Assembly (NCBI GenBank): GCA_949152475.1 | Contig: OX424566.1 | Coordinates: forward strand, 34,598,423 to 34,662,422 | Source: Terebella lapidaria | Taxonomy: Eukaryota; Annelida; Polychaeta; Terebellida; Terebellidae | Reading direction: 5' to 3' | DNA: 64,000 bases | Part shown: positions 32,487 to 43,519 of the stretch, one piece after another | Numbering within the stretch: the stretch's first letter is position 1 | Layout: every line of letters starts with the position of its first letter | The notes under the pieces: model-generated | The model's input: the letters and a program-made list of their open reading frames with translations, nothing else | Database searches by the model: none | What the model was told of the DNA's origin: nothing | Program-made: the position numbers and the translations under genes

Positions 32487-34852
32487 CACATTTTTATCTT
32501 TTTTGTTTACAGGCGAATTTTTCTGAAATTTTGCACAAAAATACTTAAAAATAATTCAAGAAGGAGGTATTTTTTAGTTTTTTGATTTTCACATTTTTTT
32601 CAAAATGGCGGCCGTTTTCGACGAAAAATGCCTGATTTTGGACTTTGGCGGCCATTTTCTCAAAATCTGTTCAGTAACTTTTTTTCTTTTTGATAAATAA
32701 GACTCCTCATATGTACTCCTATGATGTCTATAAATTTCGTTGCGCTTGAATCGCTCGAAGTGGGCCATTTTGGCCCAAACTCGGCCCAAATGGGACTTTG
32801 TCATGTTAAATTCTCCTATGCTTTATAATGGGACACATTATGCCTAATATCTCACTTGATATTGAGATTAGAGACTAGGAGTCAATTGTGGACATATAGG
32901 AAATGATATATGCTGAATATTCTCGTGACCTTGAATTTGACCTCTGAGCTCAGTTTCAAGGTCAGAGCACAAAATGGCTTATATCTCGCTTATTATCGAC
33001 TCTACAGCTTAGGAATCAATTGTGGACATATAGGAAATAATATATGCTGAATATTCTCGTGACCTTGAATTTGACCTCTGACCTCAGTTTCAAGGTCAGA
33101 GCACAAAATGGCTTATATCTCGCTTAATATCGACTCTACTGCTTAGGAATCAATTGTGGACATATAGGAAATGATATATGCTGAATATTCTGATGACCTT
33201 GAATTTGACCTTCGACCTCATTTTCAAGGTCACAGAACAAAAAGGCTAATATCTCGCTTGTTATCGACTTTACAGCTTAGCAATCAATTATGAACATATA
33301 GGAAATGATATATGCAGATTATTGTCATGACCTTGAATTTGACCTTTGACCTCATTTTCAAGGTCACAGGACAAAATGGCTAATAGCTCACTTATTATCG
33401 ATTTTACAGCTTTAGAATCAATTGTGGACATATAGGAGATGATATATGCTGGATATTCTCGGGACCTTGAATTTGACCTCTGACCTCATTTTCAAGGTCA
33501 CAGGACAAACTGGCTTATATTTGCTCCTGTATTGACTGTATGGCTTGGGAATCAATTGTGGACATGATATAGAAAATGATATACATTGAATATTTTGATG
33601 ACCTTGAATTCGACCTTTGCCCCTTCATTCTCAAGGCCACAGCACAAAATTGCTAATATCTCTCTGATTATTGAATTTACAGCTTAGCAATCAACTGTGG
33701 ACATGATATATGCTTAATGTTATATATGCTGAATATTGTCTTGACCTTGAATTCAACCAGTGACCTGGCTAACATCTAAGATATTAAATATTGTCCGTTA
33801 ACCTATTTTCGGCCCTTGGCCTAATTTTGTGTAATAATGCAATTCAATTCTAACTTTCTGTCATTTGCCAGTTTATTTTGAACCGAAGTATTCAGGTATG
33901 CTTCAAACTTACCACAGGTGAAAAAGTTTGGAAAACATATTTATCTTGCTACTATAGATGTATGAACTGCATAAAAATGCATGATATGGTTAAAGCTGCT
34001 GCCTTCGAATGTATGCAATATTTTTTTTCAAAAACAATTTTTCGTTAAACACATCTAATGCAATATAACAAAAGGTGTGCTCAATGATTTTGACGATTAC
34101 AGTCCGTCCGAGTTGTCTTTCCATCCGTTTTAGTGCCCATTTTGTACCGGTTTAGTAAATAAACAAACGAAGTGTATTCATCGAACCCAAATGTAAACAA
34201 ACGCTCAAATCGCGCTTAAAAGTCCCCATCGGGTACATTTTCCAGTTCGTATGTGCATATATAGTGTAGTTATGAGAAAATAATCAGTGATATACCATGA
34301 TGTGCGTGGAATTGTCAGTCTATATCGCACTTCTATGCTTTGTTTACATCTGCGTGTGATGGATACAGTTCCTGTATTTACGTGAGAACCGCCTGTTCAA
34401 ATGAGCAAAATTTCCCTGAGGACTGGTTATTTTCATTACATTTGATGTGAGTATGATTCAATCAGTTAGTTTAGCATGTTTAATATGAAATATAGTTTTC
34501 AAAAAATATTGACTGGTTCGAAGGCAGCTGCTTTAAAAACTATTCAAAATATATATTTCATGAAGACCCATTGGAAATTTCAGGAAAGCTGTTCTGGAGT
34601 GACCCGGTGCTGGCGTGGAAGTGTTTTATGGGGCCGTTCTCGCCCTACCAGTACCGCCTGAAGGGCCCAGGGCGCTGGGACGGGGCTAGGGAGGCAATCA
34701 ATACGATCTGGGAGCGCACCATAGCAGGCACCTGCCCCAAGCGTCCTGCCAAGTCCGGGAGCCCCTGGAAGTTGTTAGTCGTGGCGGCTGTCGTCTTTGG
34801 TCTACTCTTTGGCCTACTCCTGAAGATACTGCTACTTCACATGCTGAATTAG
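30321..34852 (+). CDS. FMO: Flavin-containing monooxygenase, copy 2
   Basis: Paralog of copy 1 with identical exon structure: 30321-30807, 30880-31022, 31212-31766, 32161-32326, 34584-34852, all GT-AG and in frame, 539 residues. The frame opens with two Met codons (MMSKK), as in copy 3. Landmarks: GAGASG (FAD), [19 protein letters not shown] (NADPH), LGTGF, and [17 protein letters not shown] before a longer hydrophobic tail ([16 protein letters not shown]). Intron 4 is swollen to 2.3 kb by two element insertions. The upstream non-coding exon of copies 1 and 3 is not present here; a tandem repeat sits in its place, so expression of this copy is uncertain. AATAAA lies at 35245-35250. The coding sequence shows no damage. 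Confidence 0.95.
32380..33822 (+). mobile_element. Non-autonomous TTAGG/CCTAA element with 134-bp units
   Basis: It starts TTAGGTTACCGGACCTATGG, which folds with TCCGATAACC into a hairpin, and ends TTGGCCTAA. FMO copy 3 shows the empty site in the same intron (TTTTCTCTACAATATATTTT followed by TGTG), which fixes both borders and suggests a T-rich target duplication of about 3 bases. Inside are a (GTC)n run (about 32428-32484), unique sequence and seven tandem units. No ORF. Many diverged relatives lie in this window. The transposon superfamily is not known to me. Confidence 0.85.
32888..33780 (+). repeat. 134-bp tandem array rich in nuclear-receptor half-sites
   Basis: The box GTGGACATATAGG recurs at 32888, 33022, 33156, 33290, 33424 and 33558 (134-bp steps) and again near 33697. 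Most units contain TGACCTTGAATTTGACC, a TGACCTC box and TTTCAAGGTCA. TCAAGGTCA is the extended half-site bound by SF-1/ERR-type receptors; TGACCTCTGACCT in several units is a perfect DR1. Confidence 0.9.
33994..34532 (+). mobile_element. TTAA MITE, copy 2 (FMO copy 2 intron 4)
   Basis: A close copy of the element at 14890-15430, with the same inverted ends and TTAA on both flanks (33990-33993 and 34533-34536). FMO copy 1 shows the uninterrupted intron at the matching place (GTAAACTATTCAAA), so the insertion came after the gene duplication. Confidence 0.88.
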
Positions 34853-35765
34853 GTGGAAAGGAAGAATTGATAGTATTTTGTTATTTATGCCTATGATAGC
34901 ATGGAACACTTCGATATGAATGTTGATTACTTAGAATGTTATCTGTATCGGTAATATAAATTTGGGAATTTTTATGTTCTGCGTGTGAAGGAGTGTTATG
35001 ATGGATGGTTTCCGATTTCAAATGGATGATTTAATGTTTGGGTTTCTTGTGTGTTTTTCATAATTTGTAATTGAATTATATATGTATCCATGATCTAAAT
35101 GTGTACTCTGTCGTCTCTTTCCTTGTTGTCTAGCTTGTATTCTTTCATATTTTCTTATAGTATCGTTATATCTGACAAGTGTGAAGTCATTGTATGGCAA
35201 TATTTACTACTGGATTTTACAATGTATGATGTAAAAAAAATAACAATAAACACTTCATTAACATTGGATTGTTTTATTTTTTGTTCCCAAATAAACTTTT
35301 ATTCTTCGATTTGTTGATTTACATTTCGCGATGAATCAAGTTTTTTTCAATAAATCCACTCACATATCTCGATGAATTGAGATAGTATCTCAATATATCC
35401 ACCAATGTATTTTAGTGAATCGATTTATGACTACACTTAGGGAATTTAGAGTACAAGTAGGATCGAAATATGTTTCAAGCCACATTATAAGCATGCCAAA
35501 AAACATACTAAAGAAACTGATCACTCATGTTGGAAGTTATATATATGATAGCCAATCATTACATTAAACACCGGAATAACAAGAAGACAAAACTACACAG
35601 AAGAAAAAAGACGTTTCCAGACATTGCGACGACAATAGAGTATTGGTCCACAATGAGAATAAAACAAACGGCGACTGATATACGCCACTGTAAAAAGCAA
35701 AGATGTATAATTATAAACGGCAGGTATCGGGTATAAAAACATGGTAAAATCATGATGGATAAACT
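34853..35765. other. FMO copy 2 3' flank, duplicated
   Basis: Aligns in blocks with 25790-26680 after copy 1. It includes the poly(A) signal at 35245-35250. No further gene. Confidence 0.75.
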
Positions 35766-35814
35766 TTTAAAAAGGGCAAAATTTCATATAAGGAGAGATT
35801 GTATGTAATTATCA

Positions 35815-36531
35815 TGAACCTGGAATTGAACAGCTGTCCATTCACTTATAATGTAAATATAAAGGTAACAATTTCATATATTTACATAATTCCAATCAAC
35901 ATGAAACTTTGCCTTTTTGATTATTAGCCATCAAGGCTAACCAACCGAGACTCCGTTTTTGACTAAACAATGCTAAATATGTCAAAATCCTCGTTTTCAT
36001 ATGTCATTTTCCGACCTGAGTGAAAAGATTAAGGGCCCAAGTATCATACACTGCGCCTTCTTCTATATTCAATAAGGATTAAAAAGGTGACAGACGGATT
36101 AAATGGCATGCATTTAGTGGACGAGTAGTATTAAGGCGCAGTGTATGATACTTGGGCCAGATTATGTTGTACAGCAAATAGCTAGTGATGCCAGTAAAAC
36201 TCACGGGTGATATACACTCGGGTGCACCCAGGTGTTTGGGATTATGAATGTTCAGCTCATTGTATTCATCTCACAGGAAGTATAGCCCTAGATATTCTCA
36301 TTATTTCGACCACAACAAAGAATACGTATACGCAGTAATAACCAGTATGTGTCAAGCAGAACACACGAATGTTCGCTTTGGTGAAAAGTATAAAATGATT
36401 AATCTAATCATCAAATGGCAAGCTTCCGCGATATTATTTATGAAACCATGTCTCGGTTCATCATCCATGAGTATATGTGTGTGTGCTAGCCAAGTTTTGG
36501 GTCAGGGGATTGTATCGTCTTGGTGATTTTG
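35815..36531 (+). repeat. Segmental repeat, left copy
   Basis: CAGCTGTCCATTCACTTATAATG and following text recur at about 45905-46085, and the part from about 36185 recurs at 47045-47400 (CACTCGGGTGCACC, then GGTGTTTGGGATTA). The left copy holds a 126-bp MITE and is split by a LINE at its right side; the right copy lacks both. No coding function recognised. Confidence 0.8.
36034..36159. mobile_element. 126-bp hairpin MITE, copy 1
   Basis: Long perfect inverted ends starting GGCCCAAGTATCATACACTG. Flanks AGATTAAG and AGATTATG agree at 7 of 8 bases, the target size of hAT transposases. A relative lies at 39829-39953. Confidence 0.8.
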
Positions 36532-39500
36532 TAGTAGTAGTAGTAGTAGTAGTTTATTTACAACTTCAATATACAAAAAAAAAAAAACATTAATCACATT
36601 CATTCATCTCAACATCAAAACTATTGGTATATCTATTAGTAAATAAAATGATTTGTACATGTTAAATGATTTGAATGACAAAATATTTCATTAATGCATG
36701 AGATAGAACAATATATTGAGGTCGTGGGATTGAATTAGCTGTAGCTGTCTTCCATTCAACCCCAAAATAGATGTAATATTTTTATACATAATATAGGATA
36801 AGTTATAAATAATAAAGGAATTTGCGATGCTGCATAACGACAGATGCCACAAGAGACCCCAAGCCACACCACGAGACGCCACGGGAGATGGAAGGCTAAG
36901 TGTATGGAGAATGAACACTGGACCGAGTCGACTTTCAAATAAATGGTGGAATATTTGAAGAAGAAAAAAACAGATTCAATTCATACTGTTAGTTATTTTT
37001 AGGTTACTTCGTGGCAGTCAGTGCAGAATATGTTTGTACAAGTTACGGATCTGTTATATGAAGCGAACAGTAGAGAATTTATTTTCCTTTTGGCTTGTTG
37101 TTTGGAAATAATGTTTTGGAGATTCAAAGCAGTTTGATTCCATACAGTTGGGAAATTGAATAACGGAAGTCTCCCTGCGAACCGAGAATCGCAGCGCTTG
37201 ATGTGCAATAAATTTGACTGCCTTGTATGATATTTGTCACTCACCTGGTGGTTGTATTTAAATAATTCGTTGGAAGAAGCTGGTAGTTTGTTCCTGACAT
37301 AATCATGCATGAAAAGTATTATTTCATATCTGTGTTGATCGAGGATATTTAAAATATTAGATTTGATAAACAATGGATCGGTGTGACTATTGTATGATGC
37401 ATTATGTATGGTCCTTATTGCCCGTTTTTACAGAATTATAGATCTTTTCATTGTAGAGGGGTTTGCATTGCCCCAAGCCAGAATTCCATACAGTATATAT
37501 GGGTGTATTAGAGCATAATACAGTGTTTTCAGACTGTCAGGAGGCAGGATCTTCTTGACTTGTTTGATTTGGAAAAGCCCTCTGGAAATTTTGCTATTAA
37601 TGTGAGATAAATGATACTTCCAGGACAAATGTTCATCGATGTGTAATCCTAAGAATTTAGTACTGTGTTCTTGATAATTTTCACCAATTTGTTGCAACGA
37701 TGTGCCATTTATTTGCAGTGACAGGTTATCAGAATTATATTTCGTGTGTTGACTTCTAAAAATAACAAATTTGGTTTTTGTTGCATTCAGAGACAGTTTG
37801 TTGGCACAAAACCATATGTACAGTTTATTTATTTCTGCATTTGCGCGTTCAAAGAGGTTAGTTATGCTAATATCAGAGATAAATAGGGATGTGTCATCGG
37901 CGAATGATAATATGCTGGCATTAGTCGAGTTGGCTATGTCGTTTACGTAAATTAAATATAAGAGTGGTCCTAGTATTGATCCCTGAGGGACACCACAAGT
38001 GATGTCTTGCATATCAGATTTTTCATTGTCAAATTGGACATACTGCTTACGATTTGATAAATAGTTGATGAGCCATACTTTTGCGATCCCTCGAATGCCA
38101 TAGTGATCTAGTTTTTTAAATAAAATATCATGATTGATAACATCAAATGCTTTAGAGATATCGCAGAAGATTGACATCGTCAAATATTTAGAGGATAAGT
38201 TAATGTTGCTGGCTATGTCATTTAATAAATGTATTATTGGGTGGATTGTTGAGTGGTTAGGGCGAAACCCATATTGATGATTGTAGAATAAATTTTGACT
38301 ATTCATAAATGATAGTATCTTATTGAACATGACTTTTTCAAGTATTTTAGAGATTGCCGGAAGTAAACTAACTGGTCTGTAATTGTTAAGTAATCCAGAG
38401 TTAGAAGCTCTATAGATTGGAATAACCTTTGCAATTTTCAGTTCATCTGGTACTACACCATTTGCAAGGGAAATGTTAATTATGTGCAATATTGGTTCAA
38501 CTATTAAGCTTATTGTCTCTTTCAAAATAATTGTGGAGATTTCGTCATGCCCCGAACTTGACTTTGATTTAAGTTTCCCTACCAGCTCAATGATAAGGGA
38601 TGCTTGAATAGGTTCTAGGAATATGCTGTTGGGATTGGGATCTTTGAGATATTGTGTGAAATGTTTGTCCACTGTGGGAACATTCTCACTAGTGTTTTTA
38701 CCGATAGTAGAGAAGTAGTTATTGAATGCTTTGGCTATTTCAACTTTATCAGAGACTTGCGCATTATTAATGCTGAAATAATTAGGGAACTGTGATTGTT
38801 TGGAATGTTTACCAATTACCGACTGCAAAATCTTCCAGGTCTGTTTCATGTTTTGTTTGTTTACCTCTAGTGCCTCTGTGTAATAATTTATCTTCAAAAT
38901 GTGTTTAAGTTTGTTGTACGTATTTACATATTTTTTGTATTTAGCGATATTAATTCTAGAAGGATCCTTAACTTTTTTAGAGAACAGTTTTGTTTTTTTT
39001 CGTCTCGATATTAACAGTCCATTAGTGACCCAGGGTTCATTCTTAAAATGTTTTTTGTTAGAATTTATTTGAACCATCGGAAATGCTTCCTCATATGCCT
39101 TTTTATATACTTTAATAAACTCTGAGTAAGCTGTGTTCGTACAGCCTATCGAAAGTATGTGACTGAAATCTATTTCACTTAGTTGCTGTTTGAAATGTTC
39201 GATCTTCATTTGACTGATAATGCGCCTTTGAATTGGAGGATTATGTTTCCCTGTTGATTTGTTTTCTTCAATAGTAAAAATGCCAAAATGGTCTGCTACA
39301 TCTGTTATAAAAATTCCAGTTTTTATGTTTGGATTGATGTTGTTGGAAAACATGTGGTCTATTAAGGTAGCTGATGTATTTGTTATTCTGGTTGGTTTTG
39401 TAATTAGAGGCACAAAACCTCTGGAAAAAATGTTGTCAACATAGTCATTTGTTTTGGCATGCACATTATATTTCAATAAATCAATATTCATATCTCCCAT

Positions 39501-39644
39501 GATAAAGCATTTTTTATTTTCAGAATTTATAATATTGGTTGTGTTGTTGAGAGTGGAAATGAATGTTTCTATATTAGCATGTGGAGGGCTGTTCGGTCTG
39601 TAAATAACACCAACTATTTTTCTTTGTATTTTTCTTTTTCTTTG
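36532..39644 (-). mobile_element. 5'-truncated LINE (CR1/Jockey-like)
   Basis: Minus-strand insertion of 3.1 kb bounded by TTTTG on both sides (36527-36531 and 39645-39649). The second segmental copy at about 47390 shows the empty site. The 3' end, at the low coordinate, is a (TAG)n run (36532-36553), the expected microsatellite tail of a LINE. The 5' end breaks off inside the endonuclease domain; ORF1 and the first part of the endonuclease are missing. Confidence 0.9.
36999..39644 (-). pseudogene. LINE endonuclease-reverse transcriptase
   Basis: In reading order: the C-terminal half of an APE-type endonuclease (FIMGDMNIDLL, TLIDHMFSN, VADHFGIF), then reverse transcriptase with IPIYRASNSGLLNNYRPVSL, DISKAFDVINH, GVPQGSILGPLLYLIYVND and the catalytic FADD, then a long C-terminal region ending CTNIFCTDC. 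A stop codon (TAA at 37426-37428) interrupts an otherwise open frame; the surrounding KRAIR text suggests CAA to TAA. That is little damage, so the insertion looks recent. The first eight residues of the open frame come from flanking DNA. Function: target-primed reverse transcription of the element's own RNA. This copy is dead through 5' truncation. Confidence 0.9.
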
Positions 39645-39828
39645 TTTTGTTACCTTTACTTTCACATTATAACTCAATGGGAATGTGTCTCACTGTAGTC
39701 ACTGGTATTTTACGTGCAATCAATCCTTAACGGAGTAACATCTGATTTAACGGTTGTTTGTTTAGAAGGTCAATGCTGAACAGTACGTATAACAGCACAT
39801 CAACTCAAAGCAGACTTGGGCACTTTAG

Positions 39829-39953
39829 GGCCCAAGTATCATATCCTGCGCCTTCCTCTACATTCAATAAGGATTAAAAAGGTGCGAGACGGATTAAATG
39901 GTATGTTTTCAGTGGACGAGTAGTATTAAGGAGCAGTGTACGGTATTTGGGCC
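39829..39953. mobile_element. 125-bp hairpin MITE, copy 2
   Basis: Related to 36034-36159, with the same GGCCCAAGTATCATA start and an interior GTGGACGAGTAGTATTAAG. Flanks CACTTTAG and CACTTGAG agree at 7 of 8 bases, again an hAT-like target duplication. Confidence 0.75.
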
Positions 39954-40299
39954 CACTTGAGGGGGCCAAAATATAAAGTGTCTATAGCAAACTAGACGCT
40001 TTCGGTCGCCTACGACCGTAGGTGTATATCTCCCGTAACCATATCATTCCTATTGCCCCAAACATATTACTGATAAGGGTGAAAATTTAGAGCAAAGGCT
40101 AAAAAGAAGGTTATCAGAGAAATGTAAACTGTTTTTGTTCTACTGAAATTGCTGCTTTGACCTTCCAAGATTATGGAAGGTCAGATTCAAGGTCACCACT
40201 GAAATCACTACATATGAATTTCCATTCCAAGATGTTCGTTGAAATTCCAACTAAATAAACATGGAAACAATACCCAACTATATATTATCCATTCAGACA

Positions 40300-40920
40300 A
40301 AGTCAAATGCATTTGACGAACTTGGTTTCAAGTGAAAATTTCAAGTAAAGTTGACCAAAACTACATCTCACAATGACAGAATTGGAGCCAGATCGAAGTT
40401 TTACTCATGAGTTATTTCTTCGCACAATATATGTTCTACATTTGATTTCACGTTGAAATTCAATGTAAAGGTTGGCCAAATGTGCAACTCAAGATGACAA
40501 AATTGGAGCCAGATAGAACTTGCCACCAAAAATTATATTTTGACTCAAACTTGTTTTCAAGTTGAAATACAACATAAAACAAAAAATTAACAAAACTGCA
40601 TCTTAAAATGACGAAAATGTAGCCAGACCAAACTTTCTGCCACAAGTTATATTTTCAAAATCAAAATATGTGCCAATCTTGGTATGTAGTTGAAATTGTG
40701 AAAGTTGACCAAAACTGCATTTCAAGATGAGAAAAAATGGCACCAGATCAAACTTTCGATCATACACTATATTTTGCAATCAGAATATATGCTAACTTGG
40801 TTTCAAGTTGAAGTTCCACTCAAATTTTGACCAAAGATGCATTTCAAGATGATAATATTGGAGCCGGATCAAAATTTTAACAAAAGCTCTATGTTTAACC
40901 CAAATATGTTCCAAATTAGT
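40300..40920 (+). repeat. Diverged tandem repeat, about 118 bp, five units
   Basis: The box TTGGAGCCAGATC-AACTTT recurs near 40381, 40502, 40615, 40736 and 40857, always following ACTGCATCTCAAGATGACA-like text. A further single unit lies at about 43690-43800. No ORF. Confidence 0.75.
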
Positions 40921-41374
40921 TTTGGATATTGAATTCCAAATACACTCATGGTCAAAATGGTTGTCACATGTGTTTTAAATTCGCGAGACAGGTGAAAATG
41001 ATGATATTTTTTCCGCAGAACATCGTGTAATGTGTTTGTTGATTGTATATATGAAAATTTTGATATTTCGTTTTTGTAACTCTGCAAAATGATCACAATG
41101 AATGGAAGATAGTTTACTTCGTGTTCATGTGCGTGTATCCTCAAAATATATGATTTTGTCACCTAATGCACAATGAAACAAAGTCATCCATAACTCAATG
41201 AGATCTATTCATAGCCAATCAAAACTTTCAGATCAAGTACAATATACGTCAACACGCCAATGGCAACTGTTCAATATCGGGTATGGCCACAACGTGATGA
41301 AATAATGTCAGCTACGTGGCGTGGTATGCACTCTATTAGGGTAGTTGGTCTCTTGACAGGAATTCTGTCCCATT

Positions 41375-42045
41375 CCTGTGTCAAAGTCTAGCTCAAATCT
41401 CGCAAGTTTACAGTATAAACATTCCTGTGCCTCACAGCACGAAATCCCAAAGGTACTCTATTGGGTTTGTATCTGGGCTGATGGAGGGTTGGGCCATGAC
41501 AGAACGTTGTGTTTTGGAGGAATTCTTGCACAATGCGAACTTTATGAGCTGGTGCATTATCTTGCTGGAGTCTGAAATTGTTCTGGAACAACCCCTCGGT
41601 GAATGGAAGCAGATGGTTCTGCATGATGACCCTGCACATGGCGCCATTCACGTTCTGATCCAGGATGACTAACAGGCTGACCTCACCCGCACAGGAGGCC
41701 CCTGATATGTGCACCGAACCTCGATCTGCTGCCACATTCAACTGGATATTTTCATCGAGTAGATCCTCCCCAAGACGTCTGCGGACTTGGAGTCGACCAT
41801 CAACGGGATGAGCAGAAACCTGGATTCGTCGATGTAGACAACGTGATTCCAGTGAACCACCATCAAATTCTGGTTCCTCTGTGCCCACTGAAATCTGTTG
41901 TCCCGATGTCTCGCAGTCAGTCGTGACTTCCTGACCATCCACCTCACGTGATACTTTTCAGCAACTGTCGGTTCACCCTCTGGCGAGAAATCCGGATGAG
42001 ACGTCTTGCGTGGAGGTCAGCAGTGATCGACCTGGATGACATTGT
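41375..42045 (-). pseudogene. Tc1-like transposase remnant
   Basis: On the minus strand: a helix-turn-helix part (SSRSITADLHARRLIRISRQ), then RLTARHRDNRFQWAQRNQN and HWNHVVYIDESRF (first catalytic Asp), then SVHISGASCAGEVSLLVILD and LQQDNAPAHKVRIV (second catalytic Asp). This is the Tc1/mariner DDE order. The text shifts between frames several times and the end (PNRVPLGFRAVRHR) is degraded, so the copy is dead. Inverted ends were not identified. Confidence 0.85.
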
Positions 42046-42049
42046 GACT

Positions 42050-43400
42050 ATTAGTGACTATTAGTACAATGATGATCAGTGTGTTGTGCACTTCATGTAC
42101 TTTGCCAATGTATCCATCGATGCCAATGAAAAGTTCATATATGAAAGTTTACTTCCCCTTCCCTGATTTAAAGTTAAATCAACCAAACCTAGCATTCTTG
42201 TTCGTCATGCAAACTTGAAGTACATTTTGAGATCGTCAGTAATAAATAGGGAATAGGCACAATTCGATGACAGATGATCAGAAAATCGCCATTAACTGTG
42301 CCTGAAAGTTTACATCGGATACAGAATGATCGGCCTACATTCATTGCCGGTTGCTATTACCAATGATTTCACAAGACTGTGTTTAGAACTTGCCGCTCTG
42401 AGGAAAAATGATTAGCCAGAGTTTGAATCTTGATTTTGTCAACTCAATTTAGTCACACAATACATATTTTCAGACCAAAATTTGCATGAATTCTCATTCT
42501 ATATACAGAATAAAGCTATAGTAGACTGAATAAATTTTGTCTTTTCCAAAAATGGGTATATATTGTTGTTTCAATCCATACAACTGTGTTAATGTATTTA
42601 CCGCATTTAGATTGATGCGCTGATTCTTTACAATTAATAATATGGGTTAATGTCTATTACCCCGGTAGGCCGGTATTATATATTATTTCACGACAAAGTC
42701 TATAAATGCAAATCACAACTTGTTTTTGTTATTCGTTTTTTTTTTCATTTAGAAAGTAAACCTTTATCGGTACATGTAAGTGACGATCGTTTATCGCTAA
42801 TGTATTGTCATAACGTACTCGTGATCAACGCTCCACTTGGGCCGTCGTGAATCATGTTCAGGCACATATTTTACAAAGTGAATACAAATGAACTAATCGT
42901 ATTCAAGCAGATACGACATATTTTCAGATCTAAACAATCCGTGACATAATGTTATCTGTAATAAGACTTTTCGATAATTTCGTCGATTCAAACATCGAGC
43001 CCCTGCTCCGCCAATCAAATCACGGGTGCACTATGATCGGAATCGGACAGACTACAGAGGAGTGACTGTTTGCAATTTTTATCGAACACGATCTGTTACC
43101 GTCAAGCACCGTCAAGCATGTATGACGCATGTATAAATTTAGGCCGACTGACAGGGCATGTATAAATACAAGCACATGTATGATTTTATTATAAAGCCTC
43201 CGAATTTGCTGCAAATCTTACGTATCATTTGAAGAACACACAATAACCGAGCCGTATTCAAAGTTTGGGGACCATATTAAAATACACCTGTGACGTCACA
43301 CTATTGTTTGTTCGCTCCATTCTTTTTCAGGAATGGACAGAAATAAAAGAATGTAGTCCATTCTCATTGAGTCTAAGAATGGACAGTCTGGGGGTGTATT
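42050..43400. other. No gene seen
   Basis: AT-rich sequence without recognisable exon or transposon. Confidence 0.5.
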
Positions 43401-43407
43401 TTAAGTC

Positions 43408-43511
43408 AGAGAAAGCACTCGTAAACTGTCCATTCGTAGATCTGAAAAGCCTCGGCCCTTCGGGCCTCGGCCTTTCAGATCAACGAATGGACAGTTACTC
43501 GTACTTTCTCT
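43408..43511. repeat. 104-bp fold-back
   Basis: Two arms of about 45 bases (left: AGAGAAAG, CTGTCCATTCG, GATCTGAAA; right: TTTCAGATC, CGAATGGACAG, CTTTCTCT) surround a GC-rich centre CGGCCCTTCGGGCC. AATGGACAG boxes also occur nearby at 43332 and 43377. The GC-rich loop stands out from AT-rich flanks. Confidence 0.85.
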
Positions 43512-43519
43512 ATTACGGA

